Below, piece by piece: positions 51,868 through 60,470 of a DNA stretch of 64,000 nt (within the stretch, counting starts at the first letter, position 1; the number at the start of each line of letters is the position of its first letter). The translations under genes and the position numbers were made by a program. The DNA is taken from the NCBI RefSeq assembly GCF_000373105.1, contig NZ_KB890435.1, positions 4,083-68,082 of the forward strand, in the 5' to 3' direction. This stretch comes from Neolewinella persica DSM 23188 (GTDB taxonomy: Bacteria > Bacteroidota > Bacteroidia > Chitinophagales > Saprospiraceae). The notes below the pieces were generated by a model. That model saw nothing but the letters and a program-made list of their open reading frames with translations. It was not told where the DNA came from and searched no databases.

Positions 51868-51900
51868 AACCGTCGATCACTCCCATGGCAATCGACGGTT
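51868..51900 (-). terminator. Rho-independent terminator of xylA
   Basis: AACCGTCGAT and ATCGACGGTT form a 10-bp stem with a 13-base loop; the minus strand continues in T residues (GGTTTTTTCAT). It begins 22 bases past the xylA stop. Confidence 0.9.
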
Positions 51901-51921
51901 ATTCCTGAAACTATGGCGTTG

Positions 51922-53232
51922 TTAGCTGTATTGCGTGAGGATATTCTCGTAGAGCTCCTGCCGACCACTCGTCTGCTTAGGTTCCCCCTGGGCATGGCCA
52001 ATTTTTGCCAATTCCTCCAACGTCATTTTACCCGCTTCGTAGTTGGCCCCGTTACCTGCGTCAAAAGAGCTGTATCGCTCCTCCCGCATAGGCTTGTATT
52101 TACTGGAGGACAGAATTTTGTCTGCGGCGATGAGTGCACGCGCAAACGCATCCATGCCACCAATGTGGGCGTGGAAGATGTCTTCGAGATCGGTTGAATT
52201 CCTGCGGGTCTTAGCGTCGAAATTAACGCCACCTCCCTGGAGGCCACCGCCCTCGAGAATGACGAGCATTGCTTCGGTTAGTTCCGGAACGTTAGTCGGG
52301 AATTGATCCGTGTCCCAGCCATTCTGGTAGTCGCCGCGGTTAGCGTCGATGCTGCCCAGCAACCCCTCGGAAACGGCCACCGCCAGCTCATGCTGGAACG
52401 TATGTTGGGCCAGCGTGGCGTGGTTTACCTCGATGTTGAGTTTGAAGTCGTCCATCAGGTCATACTTACGCAGGAACCCGGCAACGGTAGCGGAGTCGAA
52501 GTCGTACTGGTGCTTGCTGGGCTCGAATGGTTTGGGTTCGATAAAGAAGGTACCGGTGAAGCCTTGCTTGCGCGCATAGTCGCGCGCCATGGTCAGGAAT
52601 TGCGCCAGGTGGTCTACCTCCCTGCCAAGGTCGGTATTCAGCAAACTCATGTAGCCTTCGCGGCCTCCCCAGAAGACGTAGTTCTCGCCACCAACTTTAA
52701 TGGTCGCGTCAATGGCGTTCTTAAGTTGGGCGCCGGCGTAGGCCACGACGTTAAAGTCCGGATTAGTACTCGCACCGTTCATGTAACGGGGGTTGCTGAA
52801 CAGGTTGGCGGTTCCCCACAGGCACTTCTTGCCGCTGGCATCCATTTTCGCCTTGAGGTAATCGGTCACTTCATCGAGTCGCTTACCGTAGGTTGCCAGG
52901 TCGGCACCTTCTTCGTCCAGCAGGTCAACGTCATGAAAACAGTAGTAGTCCAGGCCGAGTTTCTCCAGGATTTCCACCCCTGCGTCGATCTTATCCTTTG
53001 CCCGTTGCACCGGGTCCGCCGCCGCCAGCCAGGGGTAGATGGCCGTTCCGGGGCCAAAGGGATCCCCACCGGTATTACATAGGGTATGCCACCAGGCCAT
53101 CGCGAACCTGAAGTGTTCGCCCATGGTCTTTCCGGCAACCACCTGGTCTTTGTCGTAATACTTGAAAGAATATGGGTTATCGCTGTCTTTTCCCTCGTAG
53201 CGAATCGTTGGAATATTGGTAAAATATGCCAT
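51922..53232 (-). CDS. xylA: Xylose isomerase
   Basis: A 436-residue class II xylose isomerase that converts xylose to xylulose with two divalent metals. It has the long N-terminal extension of the class ([20 protein letters not shown]), [20 protein letters not shown], the active-site His in [56 protein letters not shown] with metal-binding Glu/His and [17 protein letters not shown]. There is no xylB or xylose transporter beside it. Transcription ends at the terminator at 51868-51900. A possible -7 word TACATTGG lies near 53315 on the minus strand. Confidence 0.97.
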   Translation of the reverse strand: MAYFTNIPTIRYEGKDSDNPYSFKYYDKDQVVAGKTMGEHFRFAMAWWHTLCNTGGDPFGPGTAIYPWLAAADPVQRAKDKIDAGVEILEKLGLDYYCFHDVDLLDEEGADLATYGKRLDEVTDYLKAKMDASGKKCLWGTANLFSNPRYMNGASTNPDFNVVAYAGAQLKNAIDATIKVGGENYVFWGGREGYMSLLNTDLGREVDHLAQFLTMARDYARKQGFTGTFFIEPKPFEPSKHQYDFDSATVAGFLRKYDLMDDFKLNIEVNHATLAQHTFQHELAVAVSEGLLGSIDANRGDYQNGWDTDQFPTNVPELTEAMLVILEGGGLQGGGVNFDAKTRRNSTDLEDIFHAHIGGMDAFARALIAADKILSSSKYKPMREERYSSFDAGNGANYEAGKMTLEELAKIGHAQGEPKQTSGRQELYENILTQYS

Positions 53233-53398
53233 TGGTAATCTGTAATTTAGTTAGGTGTCGGGCGGGTAAATGCTGCCCTTCAGCTCAGTGCGTTATTGCA
53301 CTCGCACCCAATGTAGGGAATGTGTGGCAATAGCGTTGGCCCTTATGAAATTGCAATCGGTTGGTCTGAACTATTGCGTTGAAAAAAGATGATTTAGA

Positions 53399-53490
53399 GG
53401 TTGCAGGTTGCAGGTTGCAAGTTGCAGGTTGCAGGTTGCAGGTTGCAAGTTGCAGGTTGCAGGTTGCAAGTTGCAGGTTGCAGGTTGCAA
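53399..53490. repeat. Heptad array GGTTGCA, about 13 units
   Basis: Tandem 7-bp units GGTTGCA, some with AG in place of GG, in the 487-base gap between xylA and the HhH gene. It is inverted relative to the array at 53581-53625, so a long stem with a loop of about 90 bases can form. The word is the one repeated in the 1-702 array. Confidence 0.9.
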
Positions 53491-53580
53491 GACTCCCGGA
53501 ATCTTCGGACCAGCTCCTGAATACGCGCGCCCTAAGCACTGATCCTGAACTCTGTAGGCTGAACACTGAGTACCGACCCC

Positions 53581-53625
53581 TGCAACTTGCAACCTGCAAC
53601 CTGCAACCTGATACCTGCAACCTGC
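53581..53625. repeat. Inverted heptad array TGCAACC
   Basis: About six units of TGCAACC/TGCAACT with one changed unit (TGATACC). Between the arrays a 90-base spacer carries loose copies of CTGAACACTGA-type words. Confidence 0.85.
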
Positions 53626-53719
53626 TTACTACCCAAAACGGCCCCACCTCCAATGAAGGAAGCAGGGCCGCAATATCGAGGTCAATTAGGATGGACCTCA
53701 GCAATCAAACTTTTACAGG

Positions 53720-54709
53720 TTACTTACCTGCCTGCAGTTCATCCTGGAGCGCTTTGAGCTCCGCCCACTTGCCTTCGGCAGCGAGACCGGCCTGTTGAGC
53801 CCAGGTACGCGGTACGGCGAGTTGATAGCGAGGACCTGCGGCATCAAGGATACCCTGGATGCGGCTGACTTCAGCTGCAGCGAGTTCTGACCAGTTGCTG
53901 ATCCCGTCAGCCTTCAGGAGGCCTTCGATCTTGGGCCCGATGCCCTCTACGACTTTAAGGTCGTTCGGGTTGGAGCTGCTGAAGCCAAGCTTCTTAGCCG
54001 CAAGCTTCTCGAACTTGGAAGGCGTTTCGAAGTCGCCTTTAGTTTCCACACCACCATCAGTGAACTTCTGGTAGGTGATCAGTGCTTCCCAGTCGCCTGC
54101 GTCGGCAAGCTTGGCCTGGTGTGGCCAGCTGGTGGGGTCGCAAAGACCGAAGCGCTTACCGGCAGCATCGAGGTGGTTTTTGATGTCACCGGAATCAGCA
54201 GCGGCGAGGTCACTCCAGTTTTTGTAACCGGCGTCGATCAGTACGGCGTTTACCTTCGGGCCGATGCCTTCGATGATCTGGAAGTTATCGTTCTTAAAGA
54301 GGCCGGCGTAGATGGAACCACCGCCGCCGGAGGCGATACCCAGCTTGCCCGTGTCTGTGGGAATAGGGATTGGAATAGCGGCAGGACCCGCACTTTCAGC
54401 AGCGAACTTGAGCGCCTGCTTGTCTGATTCACAAGCCTGCAGACGGGCGCGGTAATCTGCTTCGCCTTTCTGGGCTTCCTCCAGTTGGTACTTAACGCTT
54501 TGGTAGTCGGTTTCCCACTTGGTAGCGGCTTTGTGGTAGCGGTCGCGGTCCGCTTCGATGCTGGTTACGTCCACTTTTTCGCCCCTGCCCCAGAAGAGCC
54601 AGTGCATGAGAGCACCGAGAATGAAAGCAAGAGCTGTCCAGAGAATCCACCAGTCACAGTGGAACCCAAAGAAGGAGTTGTCGTTTACGTGAAGAAGTAT
54701 ATATGTCAT
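53720..54709 (-). CDS. Membrane-anchored protein with two HhH-type domains
   Basis: A 329-residue protein with one membrane helix at about 20-39, a coiled-coil-like stretch (50-105) and a Pro/Ile/Gly linker. Two copies of the HhH-type domain follow: DNFQIIEGIGPKVNAVL (141-215) and [16 protein letters not shown] (250-327). The second closely resembles the extension of ribosomal protein L27 in this genome, through DAAGPRY and AKWAEL/GKWAEL to LQDEL. HhH domains bind nucleic acid or proteins; this one may sit on the cytoplasmic side. The gene lies 32 bases behind an OmpA-like gene. Confidence 0.85.
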   Translation of the reverse strand: MTYILLHVNDNSFFGFHCDWWILWTALAFILGALMHWLFWGRGEKVDVTSIEADRDRYHKAATKWETDYQSVKYQLEEAQKGEADYRARLQACESDKQALKFAAESAGPAAIPIPIPTDTGKLGIASGGGGSIYAGLFKNDNFQIIEGIGPKVNAVLIDAGYKNWSDLAAADSGDIKNHLDAAGKRFGLCDPTSWPHQAKLADAGDWEALITYQKFTDGGVETKGDFETPSKFEKLAAKKLGFSSSNPNDLKVVEGIGPKIEGLLKADGISNWSELAAAEVSRIQGILDAAGPRYQLAVPRTWAQQAGLAAEGKWAELKALQDELQAGK

Positions 54710-54741
54710 TGTTGATAAATGTAATCGTTAGAGGGATGTGG

Positions 54742-55596
54742 TTACTGGGCCTTGTTGAGGGTGACAACGGCGCGGCGGTTAAGCTGGCGGCCTTCGGCGG
54801 TGGCGTTAGAGGACTCCGGTTGACTTTCCCCCTTGGATGAGGTGGAAATGAGTCCGGCGTCTACCCCGTAGGTGCGCAGGCGGGCCTTCACAAAGTCTGC
54901 CCGTTGCTGCCCAAGTCTCATATTATAGGCATCGGAATCAACGTTATCGGTATGTCCAACGATGGTAATGGTCTCGTTAGAGGTCTTCACGCGTTCCGCC
55001 AGGACTTTGAGGTAATCCTCTACCTCTTTACCGAGCGTCTTGGTTGACTGATCAAACGGGAAGCGGATTTTTATCTCCGTATCGCTTACTTCTACGAGCT
55101 CCGGCTTGTCGGGTTCTCCCTCGACGGCCATAGTTCCCCAACCGAAGTTACCGGCGGCAAATTTGTCGTCACCAGTTGGTCTGGCACCAGAAATGAGTCG
55201 GCTGAGCGTCCGGATATTACCCTCGGGTATTCCCCTGGCGACCAGCAGTTTTTTGATCTCATCAGCCCGGTAGAAGCCCATGTTTTCGTAGCCTGCCGGA
55301 GCGGTTTCTCCTTCGTAAAAACGCCCCGTAACCTCCAATGCCTGGTTGGGGTCCTGTTGAAATTTGGCGTACAGTGCGTCGAGCTCAGTCTGCCATAAGC
55401 TGCCCGTAAGGACATCGTTGGAGCCGTAGCTGGAAACAATTGAATAGTTATCCGTGACGGGGGCGGGAGCGGGTGCGGTAATTGCAGCTCCGTCGTCGGC
55501 CGGGCAGTATTCTTCTTTAATGCAACCGTAGAAGGTTAACAGGAAGAACAAACCCCAGGCTAACGCCATCAAGATCAACTTGATAAAATTAGACAT
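54742..55596 (-). CDS. OmpA-family protein
   Basis: A 284-residue protein with an N-terminal membrane anchor (MSNFIKLILMALAWGLFFLL) that could be an uncleaved signal; a Cys at 25 (TFYGC) may be a lipobox-like site. Residues 55-140 form a BON-like fold (YGSNDVLTGSLWQTELDALY, FYRADEIKKLLVARGIPEGN). The C-terminal OmpA domain (about 170-284) carries IVGHTDNVDSDAYNMRLGQQRADFVKARL and EGRQLNRRAVVTL, the peptidoglycan-binding motifs. It is first of a two-gene unit with the HhH protein. Confidence 0.88.
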   Translation of the reverse strand: MSNFIKLILMALAWGLFFLLTFYGCIKEEYCPADDGAAITAPAPAPVTDNYSIVSSYGSNDVLTGSLWQTELDALYAKFQQDPNQALEVTGRFYEGETAPAGYENMGFYRADEIKKLLVARGIPEGNIRTLSRLISGARPTGDDKFAAGNFGWGTMAVEGEPDKPELVEVSDTEIKIRFPFDQSTKTLGKEVEDYLKVLAERVKTSNETITIVGHTDNVDSDAYNMRLGQQRADFVKARLRTYGVDAGLISTSSKGESQPESSNATAEGRQLNRRAVVTLNKAQ

Positions 55597-55880
55597 ATGT
55601 ATAATGTGTGGTTAATTAAATAAAGTAGTAAGAAGGCACACTCGTGTGTGTGCTATTTGTTTTGTTGCGGTGCTCCTGACAGGTACAAAAATCATAAAAC
55701 AGCCCTCTGGGCCGACTATTAATGGGGGAAGTACCGGCAATTTAATCATATAGACGGATTTTACAAGCGTAAGTCACGTGATTTTCCGGGAGTTCCTGCG
55801 TTTAGACGCATATTTTGCCCCTACCGATCTGAATTCCCACCCTAACTGTTCCAGAATTCCTTAATTACTAGGCTTTTAGG

Positions 55881-55897
55881 TGCGGGGTCGCAGGTGC
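55881..55897 (-). repeat. R17 dispersed repeat, copy 11
   Basis: Three mismatches (GCACCTGCGACCCCGCA), but the flanking pyrimidine tract on the minus strand (CCCTTGCTCCTTTTATCCC) is typical. Inverted pair with copy 12 across 90 bases. Confidence 0.7.
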
Positions 55898-55987
55898 TGG
55901 GAAGGGATAAAAGGAGCAAGGGGGGAAAGGGAAAGGAGTAAGGAAATCAGGGCTGGGTTCCTTGTCTGCTTTATTAGTCTTTTCCTT

Positions 55988-56004
55988 GCACCTGCGGCCG
56001 CGCC
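55988..56004 (+). repeat. R17 dispersed repeat, copy 12
   Basis: Perfect core preceded by TAGTCTTTTCCTT and followed by AAAAGA. Confidence 0.9.
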
Positions 56005-56030
56005 AAAAGAAACATCAACGTGTAAAGCCA

Positions 56031-56121
56031 AGGGCGAGCTGGCTGTGCCCCGAGATAAACCTTTGCCTCATCCACCTTGATACCAACCACTAACTATCTC
56101 GGGGCACAGCCCACTCGCCCT
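56031..56121. repeat. 27-base palindromic arms upstream of ffh
   Basis: AGGGCGAGCTGGCTGTGCCC and the next seven bases (56031-56057) are complementary to 56095-56121 with only two changes, around a 37-base loop. It sits 83 bases before the ffh ATG. Confidence 0.8.
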
Positions 56122-56174
56122 GACGACTCCTGGGAAAAGCCATAGTTCACTACCCAAAGTTCCCTCCGGCGAAC

Positions 56175-56182
56175 TATCTTCG
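56175..56182 (+). promoter_or_regulatory. -7 element of ffh
   Basis: TATCTTCGCACCCCC is a one-change variant of TAnnTTTG placed about 20 bases before the ATG; the same TTCG variant occurs at the cbs promoter. Confidence 0.55.
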
Positions 56183-56203
56183 CACCCCCAAGTTTATACC
56201 ATT

Positions 56204-57523
56204 ATGTTCGATAACCTGAGTGATCGCCTGGAAGGCGCGTTTAAGAGCCTGACCGGCGACAATAAAATTACCGAAATCAACGTAGCCACGAGTCTCAAAG
56301 AGATTCGGCGCGCCCTGGTTGGTGCCGACGTCAATTATAAGATTGCCAAAGAATTCACCGACAATGTGAAGGAAAAGGCGCTTGGCACTGACAATGTGCT
56401 CAAAGCGGTTAAACCCGGACAGATGATGGTTAAGATCGTCCAGGACGAACTGACCGAGCTGATGGGTGGCCAGAGTGTAGGGATCAACGTGAAAGGAGAA
56501 CCAGCCGTAGTGCTGATTGCCGGCCTTCAGGGTTCAGGTAAAACGACCTTTACCGGTAAACTTGCCCTTCACCTTAAAGAAAAGCGTAAGCTAAAAGTAC
56601 TGGTTACTGCCTGTGACGTTTACCGTCCGGCAGCCATCGATCAGCTTACGGTACTGGCCGAACAAGTCGGTGCCGGCATTTACAAAGAGCCGGAGAACAA
56701 GAATCCTGTGGAGATTGCGCTTAACGCCATCGCCCACGCCCAGGACGAAAAGTATGACGTGGTCATCGTCGATACTGCCGGCCGTCTTTCGGTCGACGAA
56801 AAAATGATGCAGGAGATCAGCGACGTTCGTGAAGCGATCTCCCCCAACGAAACGCTCTTCGTCGTTGACTCGATGACTGGTCAGGATGCCGTTAACACGG
56901 CCAAGGCCTTCAACGACCGGATCAACTTCGACGGTGTCGTCCTCACCAAACTCGATGGTGACACCCGTGGTGGTGCGGCCCTCTCGGTAAAGTACACCGT
57001 GGGTAAACCCATCAAGTTCATCTCTACCGGCGAGAAGCTGGATACGATGGACGTTTTCCACCCCGAGCGGATGGCCCAGCGGATTCTCGGCATGGGTGAC
57101 ATCATCTCCTTTGTGGAGCGCGCCCAGGACCAGTTCGACGAAGAGGAGGCCAAGCGCCTGGAGAAGAAGATCAAGAAGAACAAGTTCGACTTCAATGACT
57201 TCCTCGGTCAGCTCAACCAGCTGAAGAAGATGGGAGACATCAAGAGCTTGCTCAACATGATCCCCGGCATGAAGAAGATGATGAAGGATGTCGATATCGA
57301 CAATTCTGCCTTCAGCAAAGTTGAAGCCATCATCCAATCCATGACCCCCATGGAACGCGCCGAGCCCAAACTGATGAGCATGAGCCGCAAGAAGCGGATC
57401 GCCCGCGGCTGTGGCCAGAGTATGGACGACGTTAACCGGTTCATCAAGCAGTTCGACCAGATGTCGAAGATGATGCACAATATGAGTAAGAACCCGGCGA
57501 TGATGGGGAAGGGAAGGCGCTAA
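56204..57523 (+). CDS. ffh: Signal recognition particle protein Ffh
   Basis: A 439-residue SRP54 GTPase that binds 4.5S RNA and signal sequences and targets ribosomes to FtsY. N domain about 1-90; G domain with GLQGSGKTTFTGKLA (G1), DVYRPAAIDQL, DTAGRLSVDE (G3), TKLDGDTRGGAALS (G4 region). The Met-rich M domain (about 300-439) contains GMKKMMKDVDIDNSAF and MSRKKRIARGCGQSMDDVNRFIKQFDQMSKMMHNM. A terminator overlaps its stop codon. Confidence 0.98.
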   Translation: MFDNLSDRLEGAFKSLTGDNKITEINVATSLKEIRRALVGADVNYKIAKEFTDNVKEKALGTDNVLKAVKPGQMMVKIVQDELTELMGGQSVGINVKGEPAVVLIAGLQGSGKTTFTGKLALHLKEKRKLKVLVTACDVYRPAAIDQLTVLAEQVGAGIYKEPENKNPVEIALNAIAHAQDEKYDVVIVDTAGRLSVDEKMMQEISDVREAISPNETLFVVDSMTGQDAVNTAKAFNDRINFDGVVLTKLDGDTRGGAALSVKYTVGKPIKFISTGEKLDTMDVFHPERMAQRILGMGDIISFVERAQDQFDEEEAKRLEKKIKKNKFDFNDFLGQLNQLKKMGDIKSLLNMIPGMKKMMKDVDIDNSAFSKVEAIIQSMTPMERAEPKLMSMSRKKRIARGCGQSMDDVNRFIKQFDQMSKMMHNMSKNPAMMGKGRR

Positions 57524-57535
57524 GCGCCTTCTTTT
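57514..57535 (+). terminator. ffh terminator containing the stop codon
   Basis: AAGGCGC, TAA, GCGCCTT and then CTTTT form a compact 7-bp hairpin with the ffh stop codon as the loop, followed by a T-rich tail. A second hairpin (GAAAAG / CTTTTC, 57539-57561) follows. Confidence 0.85.
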
Positions 57536-57673
57536 AGACGAAAAGGCGCTGCGCGCTTTTCTTGTAGACAGCCTTCGGCTTTATAGACGCTGCGGTTGTA
57601 GGCTACCACAAGGTTCAGCTCGCTTCGCTCGTTTGGTCTCAAAGCAAATTCAAGGTTCTTTCCTACTAAAAAG

Positions 57674-57766
57674 CTTAATGCCTGAATGACCTTAATGGTT
57701 ACTCTTATCCCCCTACCCTTAGTGTAGCTGCTTAGTGCCCTAACTGTCTTAGTGGTTACTAAAACG
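57674..57766 (+). repeat. CTTAATGCC word repeat, copy A
   Basis: A 93-bp block contains CTTAATGCCTGAATGACC TTAATGGTTA and then CTTAGTGCCCTAACTGTC TTAGTGGTTACT, which are themselves two diverged copies of one word string. It sits directly upstream of the phosphatase start. Confidence 0.8.
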
Positions 57767-57775
57767 CACAACCCA

Positions 57776-58402
57776 ATGCCCCGCTACGCCATTTCCGATA
57801 TCCACGGCTGCCCCAAGACCTTCCGCGCGCTGTTGCAGCAATTAGACTTCAGTAAAGCTGACGAGCTTTTTCTGTTGGGAGATTACGTCGACAAAGGCCC
57901 GGACAGCTACAGCATCATTGAGTATATCTGGCAACTGCAGTCGGAAGGGTACACTGTAAAATGCCTGCGGGGAAACCACGAACAGATGTTCGTCAACGAA
58001 GTGATGCGCGGAGAACACTCGGGCGTCATCCCCATCCGGCACCACCAGGAGGTTTGTCGCTGGATGCTCACCCTACCCTACTACCTGGAAACTCCCGGGT
58101 ATTTCCTGGTCCACGCCGGCCTGAACTTCCGCCACCCCGATCCGCTGGAAGCCACCTACGATATGCTCTGGATCCGGTACTGGTACGACGAGATCGATCG
58201 CGACTGGCTCGGTGACCGCATCATCGTGCACGGACACACGCCTGAACCGATGACTTCGGTACGTTTTGGCATAAGCAAAATGCGGGAAGCGCAACGGGTT
58301 TGTATTGACTCGGGGTGTGCGCATTCGTATAAGGGCATGGGCTACCTCACGGCGCTTAACCTGGATTCGGGGGAAGGGACTTTTGTGCGGTTTGGGGAAT
58401 AG
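57776..58402 (+). CDS. PrpE/ApaH-like metallophosphatase
   Basis: From ATG 57776 the 208-residue protein shows the calcineurin-type metallophosphatase motifs in order: YAISDIHGC (DxH), LLGDYVDKGPDS (GDxxD), LRGNHEQM (GNHE), and the late histidines HAGLN and VHGHTPE. The family hydrolyses phosphoserine/phosphothreonine proteins or dinucleoside polyphosphates. The start at 57752 would add eight residues from repeat-derived sequence. Single gene. Confidence 0.92.
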   Translation: MPRYAISDIHGCPKTFRALLQQLDFSKADELFLLGDYVDKGPDSYSIIEYIWQLQSEGYTVKCLRGNHEQMFVNEVMRGEHSGVIPIRHHQEVCRWMLTLPYYLETPGYFLVHAGLNFRHPDPLEATYDMLWIRYWYDEIDRDWLGDRIIVHGHTPEPMTSVRFGISKMREAQRVCIDSGCAHSYKGMGYLTALNLDSGEGTFVRFGE

Positions 58403-58471
58403 TGCAGCCCATCCGGAAAAATAACCCATCCCAGCATAAATGCAGGGTAACCGGTATGCTGCGAAGCAGCC

Positions 58472-58566
58472 CTTAATGCCTGAATGGCCTTAATGGTTCT
58501 CCCTTCCAACACTCTTCTTAGTGTAGCTGCTTAGTGCCCTTACTGTCTTAGTGGTTACTAAAACGC
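58472..58566 (+). repeat. CTTAATGCC word repeat, copy B
   Basis: Nearly identical to copy A over most of its length (CTTAATGCCTGAATGGCC, then CTTAGTGTAGCTGCTTAGTG), with a different 20-base centre. It lies between the phosphatase and the end of the cbs gene. Confidence 0.8.
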
Positions 58567-58570
58567 CAGC

Positions 58571-59929
58571 CTAAATAGCCTGCAAAATGTCATACTGCGC
58601 AATCAGGTGCTTCTGCCCCAGCGCATCCTTCACCATTACGGCAGGGTTCTCCTTAGTCAGGTGCTTCCCGAGTTCGGAGAGGGTGAGGTCGCTGTTGATC
58701 TCGGGGAAGGGAGCCCTCATGATGTCGGAAACGGTTTTCTCCGAGTTCTCCATGGGGCTGGCCAGCAGGTAGTTCAGCACGTCGGTTTCGAGGATGCTTC
58801 CGACTACGGTATCTCCATCCAATACGGGCATCTGAGAAAACTCGTGCTCCTTCATCATCTTTAGTGCTTCGCGGACGGTTGCCGTCTTTTCGATACCGGA
58901 GAAAGTCGATCCTTTTTTATCGGCGATGAGATCGCGGACGCGAAGTTCTGTTTCGAGAAAACCGCGGTCACGCATCCAATCGTCGTTGTAGAGTTTACCG
59001 ATGTAGCGGCTGCCGTGGTCGTGGATAACGACGACGACGAGGTCATCGGCCGTCAGTTCGTCCTTCATCTGTAGGAGGCCGGCGACGGCGGAGCCGGCGG
59101 AGTAACCCAGGAGGAGGCCTTCCTCGCGCGCCAGGCGGCGCGCCATTACAGCTCCGTCCTTATCCGTCACCTTCTCGAAATGATCGATGACACCGAAATC
59201 GACGTTCTTGGGCAGGATGTCTTCGCCAATGCCTTCGGTGATGTAGGGGTAGATTTCTTTTTCGTCGAACTCCCCGGTCTCGTGGTACTTCTTGAAGACA
59301 GAACCGTAGGTGTCTACGCCCCAAATCTTAACGTTGGGATTCTGTTCCTTGAGGTATTTGCCCGTGCCGGAGATGGTTCCCCCGGTGCCGACACCAACGA
59401 TCATGTGGGTCAGCTGGCCATCGGTCTGTTTCCAGATTTCCGGGCCGGTGCTCTCGTAATGCGCCAGGCGGTTGCTGAGGTTATCGTACTGGTTAAACCA
59501 GAAGCTGTTGGGGATTTCCTTGCTCAGGCGTTCGGCCACGGAGTAGTAGCTTCGTGGGTCGTCGGGTGTGACGTTGGTGGGGCAAACGATGACTTCCGCG
59601 CCCATGGCGCGGAGGATGTCAAATTTCTCCTTACTCTGCTTATCCGAGGTCGTAAAGATGCACCGGTAGCCCTTCACACAACCGGCCAGGGCCAGCCCCA
59701 TGCCCGTATTACCACTGGTACACTCAATGATGGTACCACCGGGCTTCAGGCGGCCATCAGCCTCGGCGTCTTCTACCATTTTGAGGCCCATGCGGTCCTT
59801 AATGGAATGGCCGGGGTTGAAGGTCTCTACCTTCATCAGCACCCGGCAGGGGAGGCCTTTAATGACTTTATGCAGCTCCACCATGGGTGTATTACCGATG
59901 GTTTCGAGGATGTTATTTTTGATGTCCAT
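58571..59929 (-). CDS. cbs: Cystathionine beta-synthase
   Basis: A 452-residue PLP enzyme that condenses serine and homocysteine into cystathionine. Fold-type II catalytic domain with PLP Lys44 in NPGHSIKDRMG, the Asn loop TSGNTGMG, GTGGTISGTGKY and the LLGYSAGSAVAG segment. A C-terminal CBS pair (about 330-452: VREALKMMKEHEFSQMPVLDG and LSELGKHLTKENPAVMV) may regulate it. No heme-binding N-terminus is present. Without the CBS pair it would be called CysK, but the tail and lengths favour CBS. Single gene. Confidence 0.93.
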   Translation of the reverse strand: MDIKNNILETIGNTPMVELHKVIKGLPCRVLMKVETFNPGHSIKDRMGLKMVEDAEADGRLKPGGTIIECTSGNTGMGLALAGCVKGYRCIFTTSDKQSKEKFDILRAMGAEVIVCPTNVTPDDPRSYYSVAERLSKEIPNSFWFNQYDNLSNRLAHYESTGPEIWKQTDGQLTHMIVGVGTGGTISGTGKYLKEQNPNVKIWGVDTYGSVFKKYHETGEFDEKEIYPYITEGIGEDILPKNVDFGVIDHFEKVTDKDGAVMARRLAREEGLLLGYSAGSAVAGLLQMKDELTADDLVVVVIHDHGSRYIGKLYNDDWMRDRGFLETELRVRDLIADKKGSTFSGIEKTATVREALKMMKEHEFSQMPVLDGDTVVGSILETDVLNYLLASPMENSEKTVSDIMRAPFPEINSDLTLSELGKHLTKENPAVMVKDALGQKHLIAQYDILQAI

Positions 59930-59953
59930 TTGATCTTGGTTGGTTAGGCGGCG

Positions 59954-59961
59954 CGAAGGTA
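59954..59961 (-). promoter_or_regulatory. -7 element of cbs
   Basis: The minus strand reads TACCTTCGCGCCGCC, a TTCG variant of TAnnTTTG, 25 bases before the ATG. Confidence 0.5.
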
Positions 59962-60008
59962 CGAAGGAATGGGAGTAAAGGAGAAAAGGGGGAAAGGAGG
60001 GAAGGAAA

Positions 60009-60050
60009 TAACCATTAAGGCATTTAGGTACTAAGAAGCTACACTAAGGA
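60009..60050 (-). repeat. CTTAATGCC word repeat, copy C (partial, inverted)
   Basis: On the minus strand CTTAGTGTAGCTTCTTAGTA is followed by CCTAAATGCCTTAATGGTTA, using the same words as copies A and B in a different order. Confidence 0.65.
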
Positions 60051-60244
60051 AAGGAAAAAGAGAATAGAAGAAAAAGGGAAATCAAGGCGCAAACCAATTC
60101 AGCATAAAAGGCAGTAGCCGCCACGAGCGATAGCGAGCATCGTTTTACCTCGCAGAGCTGTATCGCAGGCCTCCGTTTTAACGCCGGCAAAGCCATCCCT
60201 CCTTGTTCTCCTTTTCTTCCCTTGCTCCTCTGTCCTTCTCTCGG

Positions 60245-60261
60245 GCACCTGCGTCCGCGCC
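60245..60261 (+). repeat. R17 dispersed repeat, copy 13
   Basis: Variant GCACCTGCGTCCGCGCC, preceded by a long pyrimidine tract (CTTTTCTTCCCTTGCTCCTC). The 59930-60470 gap otherwise holds only word repeat C and the cbs promoter; no promoter for the next gene is clear. Confidence 0.85.
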
Positions 60262-60470
60262 TCCTTTCAATTAATCGGAAATAAACAGACATACCCATCA
60301 TTTCCCGTCGAATATGAATTACTTAATTATTAAATATGAATCAGTTTTCACCTAATTCCCTGTGTTTTCGGCAATAAAACAAGTCTAAACAAGAAAAAAA
60401 GTCCCTGCGATGGGTAAGATTCTCTAATAACCACGATATTCCAGTAGACTTTCACCGCTAAATCATCCCG

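Noticed and set aside
53285-53704. 139-codon ORFs through the heptad arrays
   Set aside because: The product is a translation of GGTTGCA units; the array has stops in neither strand by chance.
58571-59929. Cysteine synthase (CysK) as the name for the PLP enzyme
   Set aside because: The C-terminal CBS pair and total length fit cystathionine beta-synthase better.
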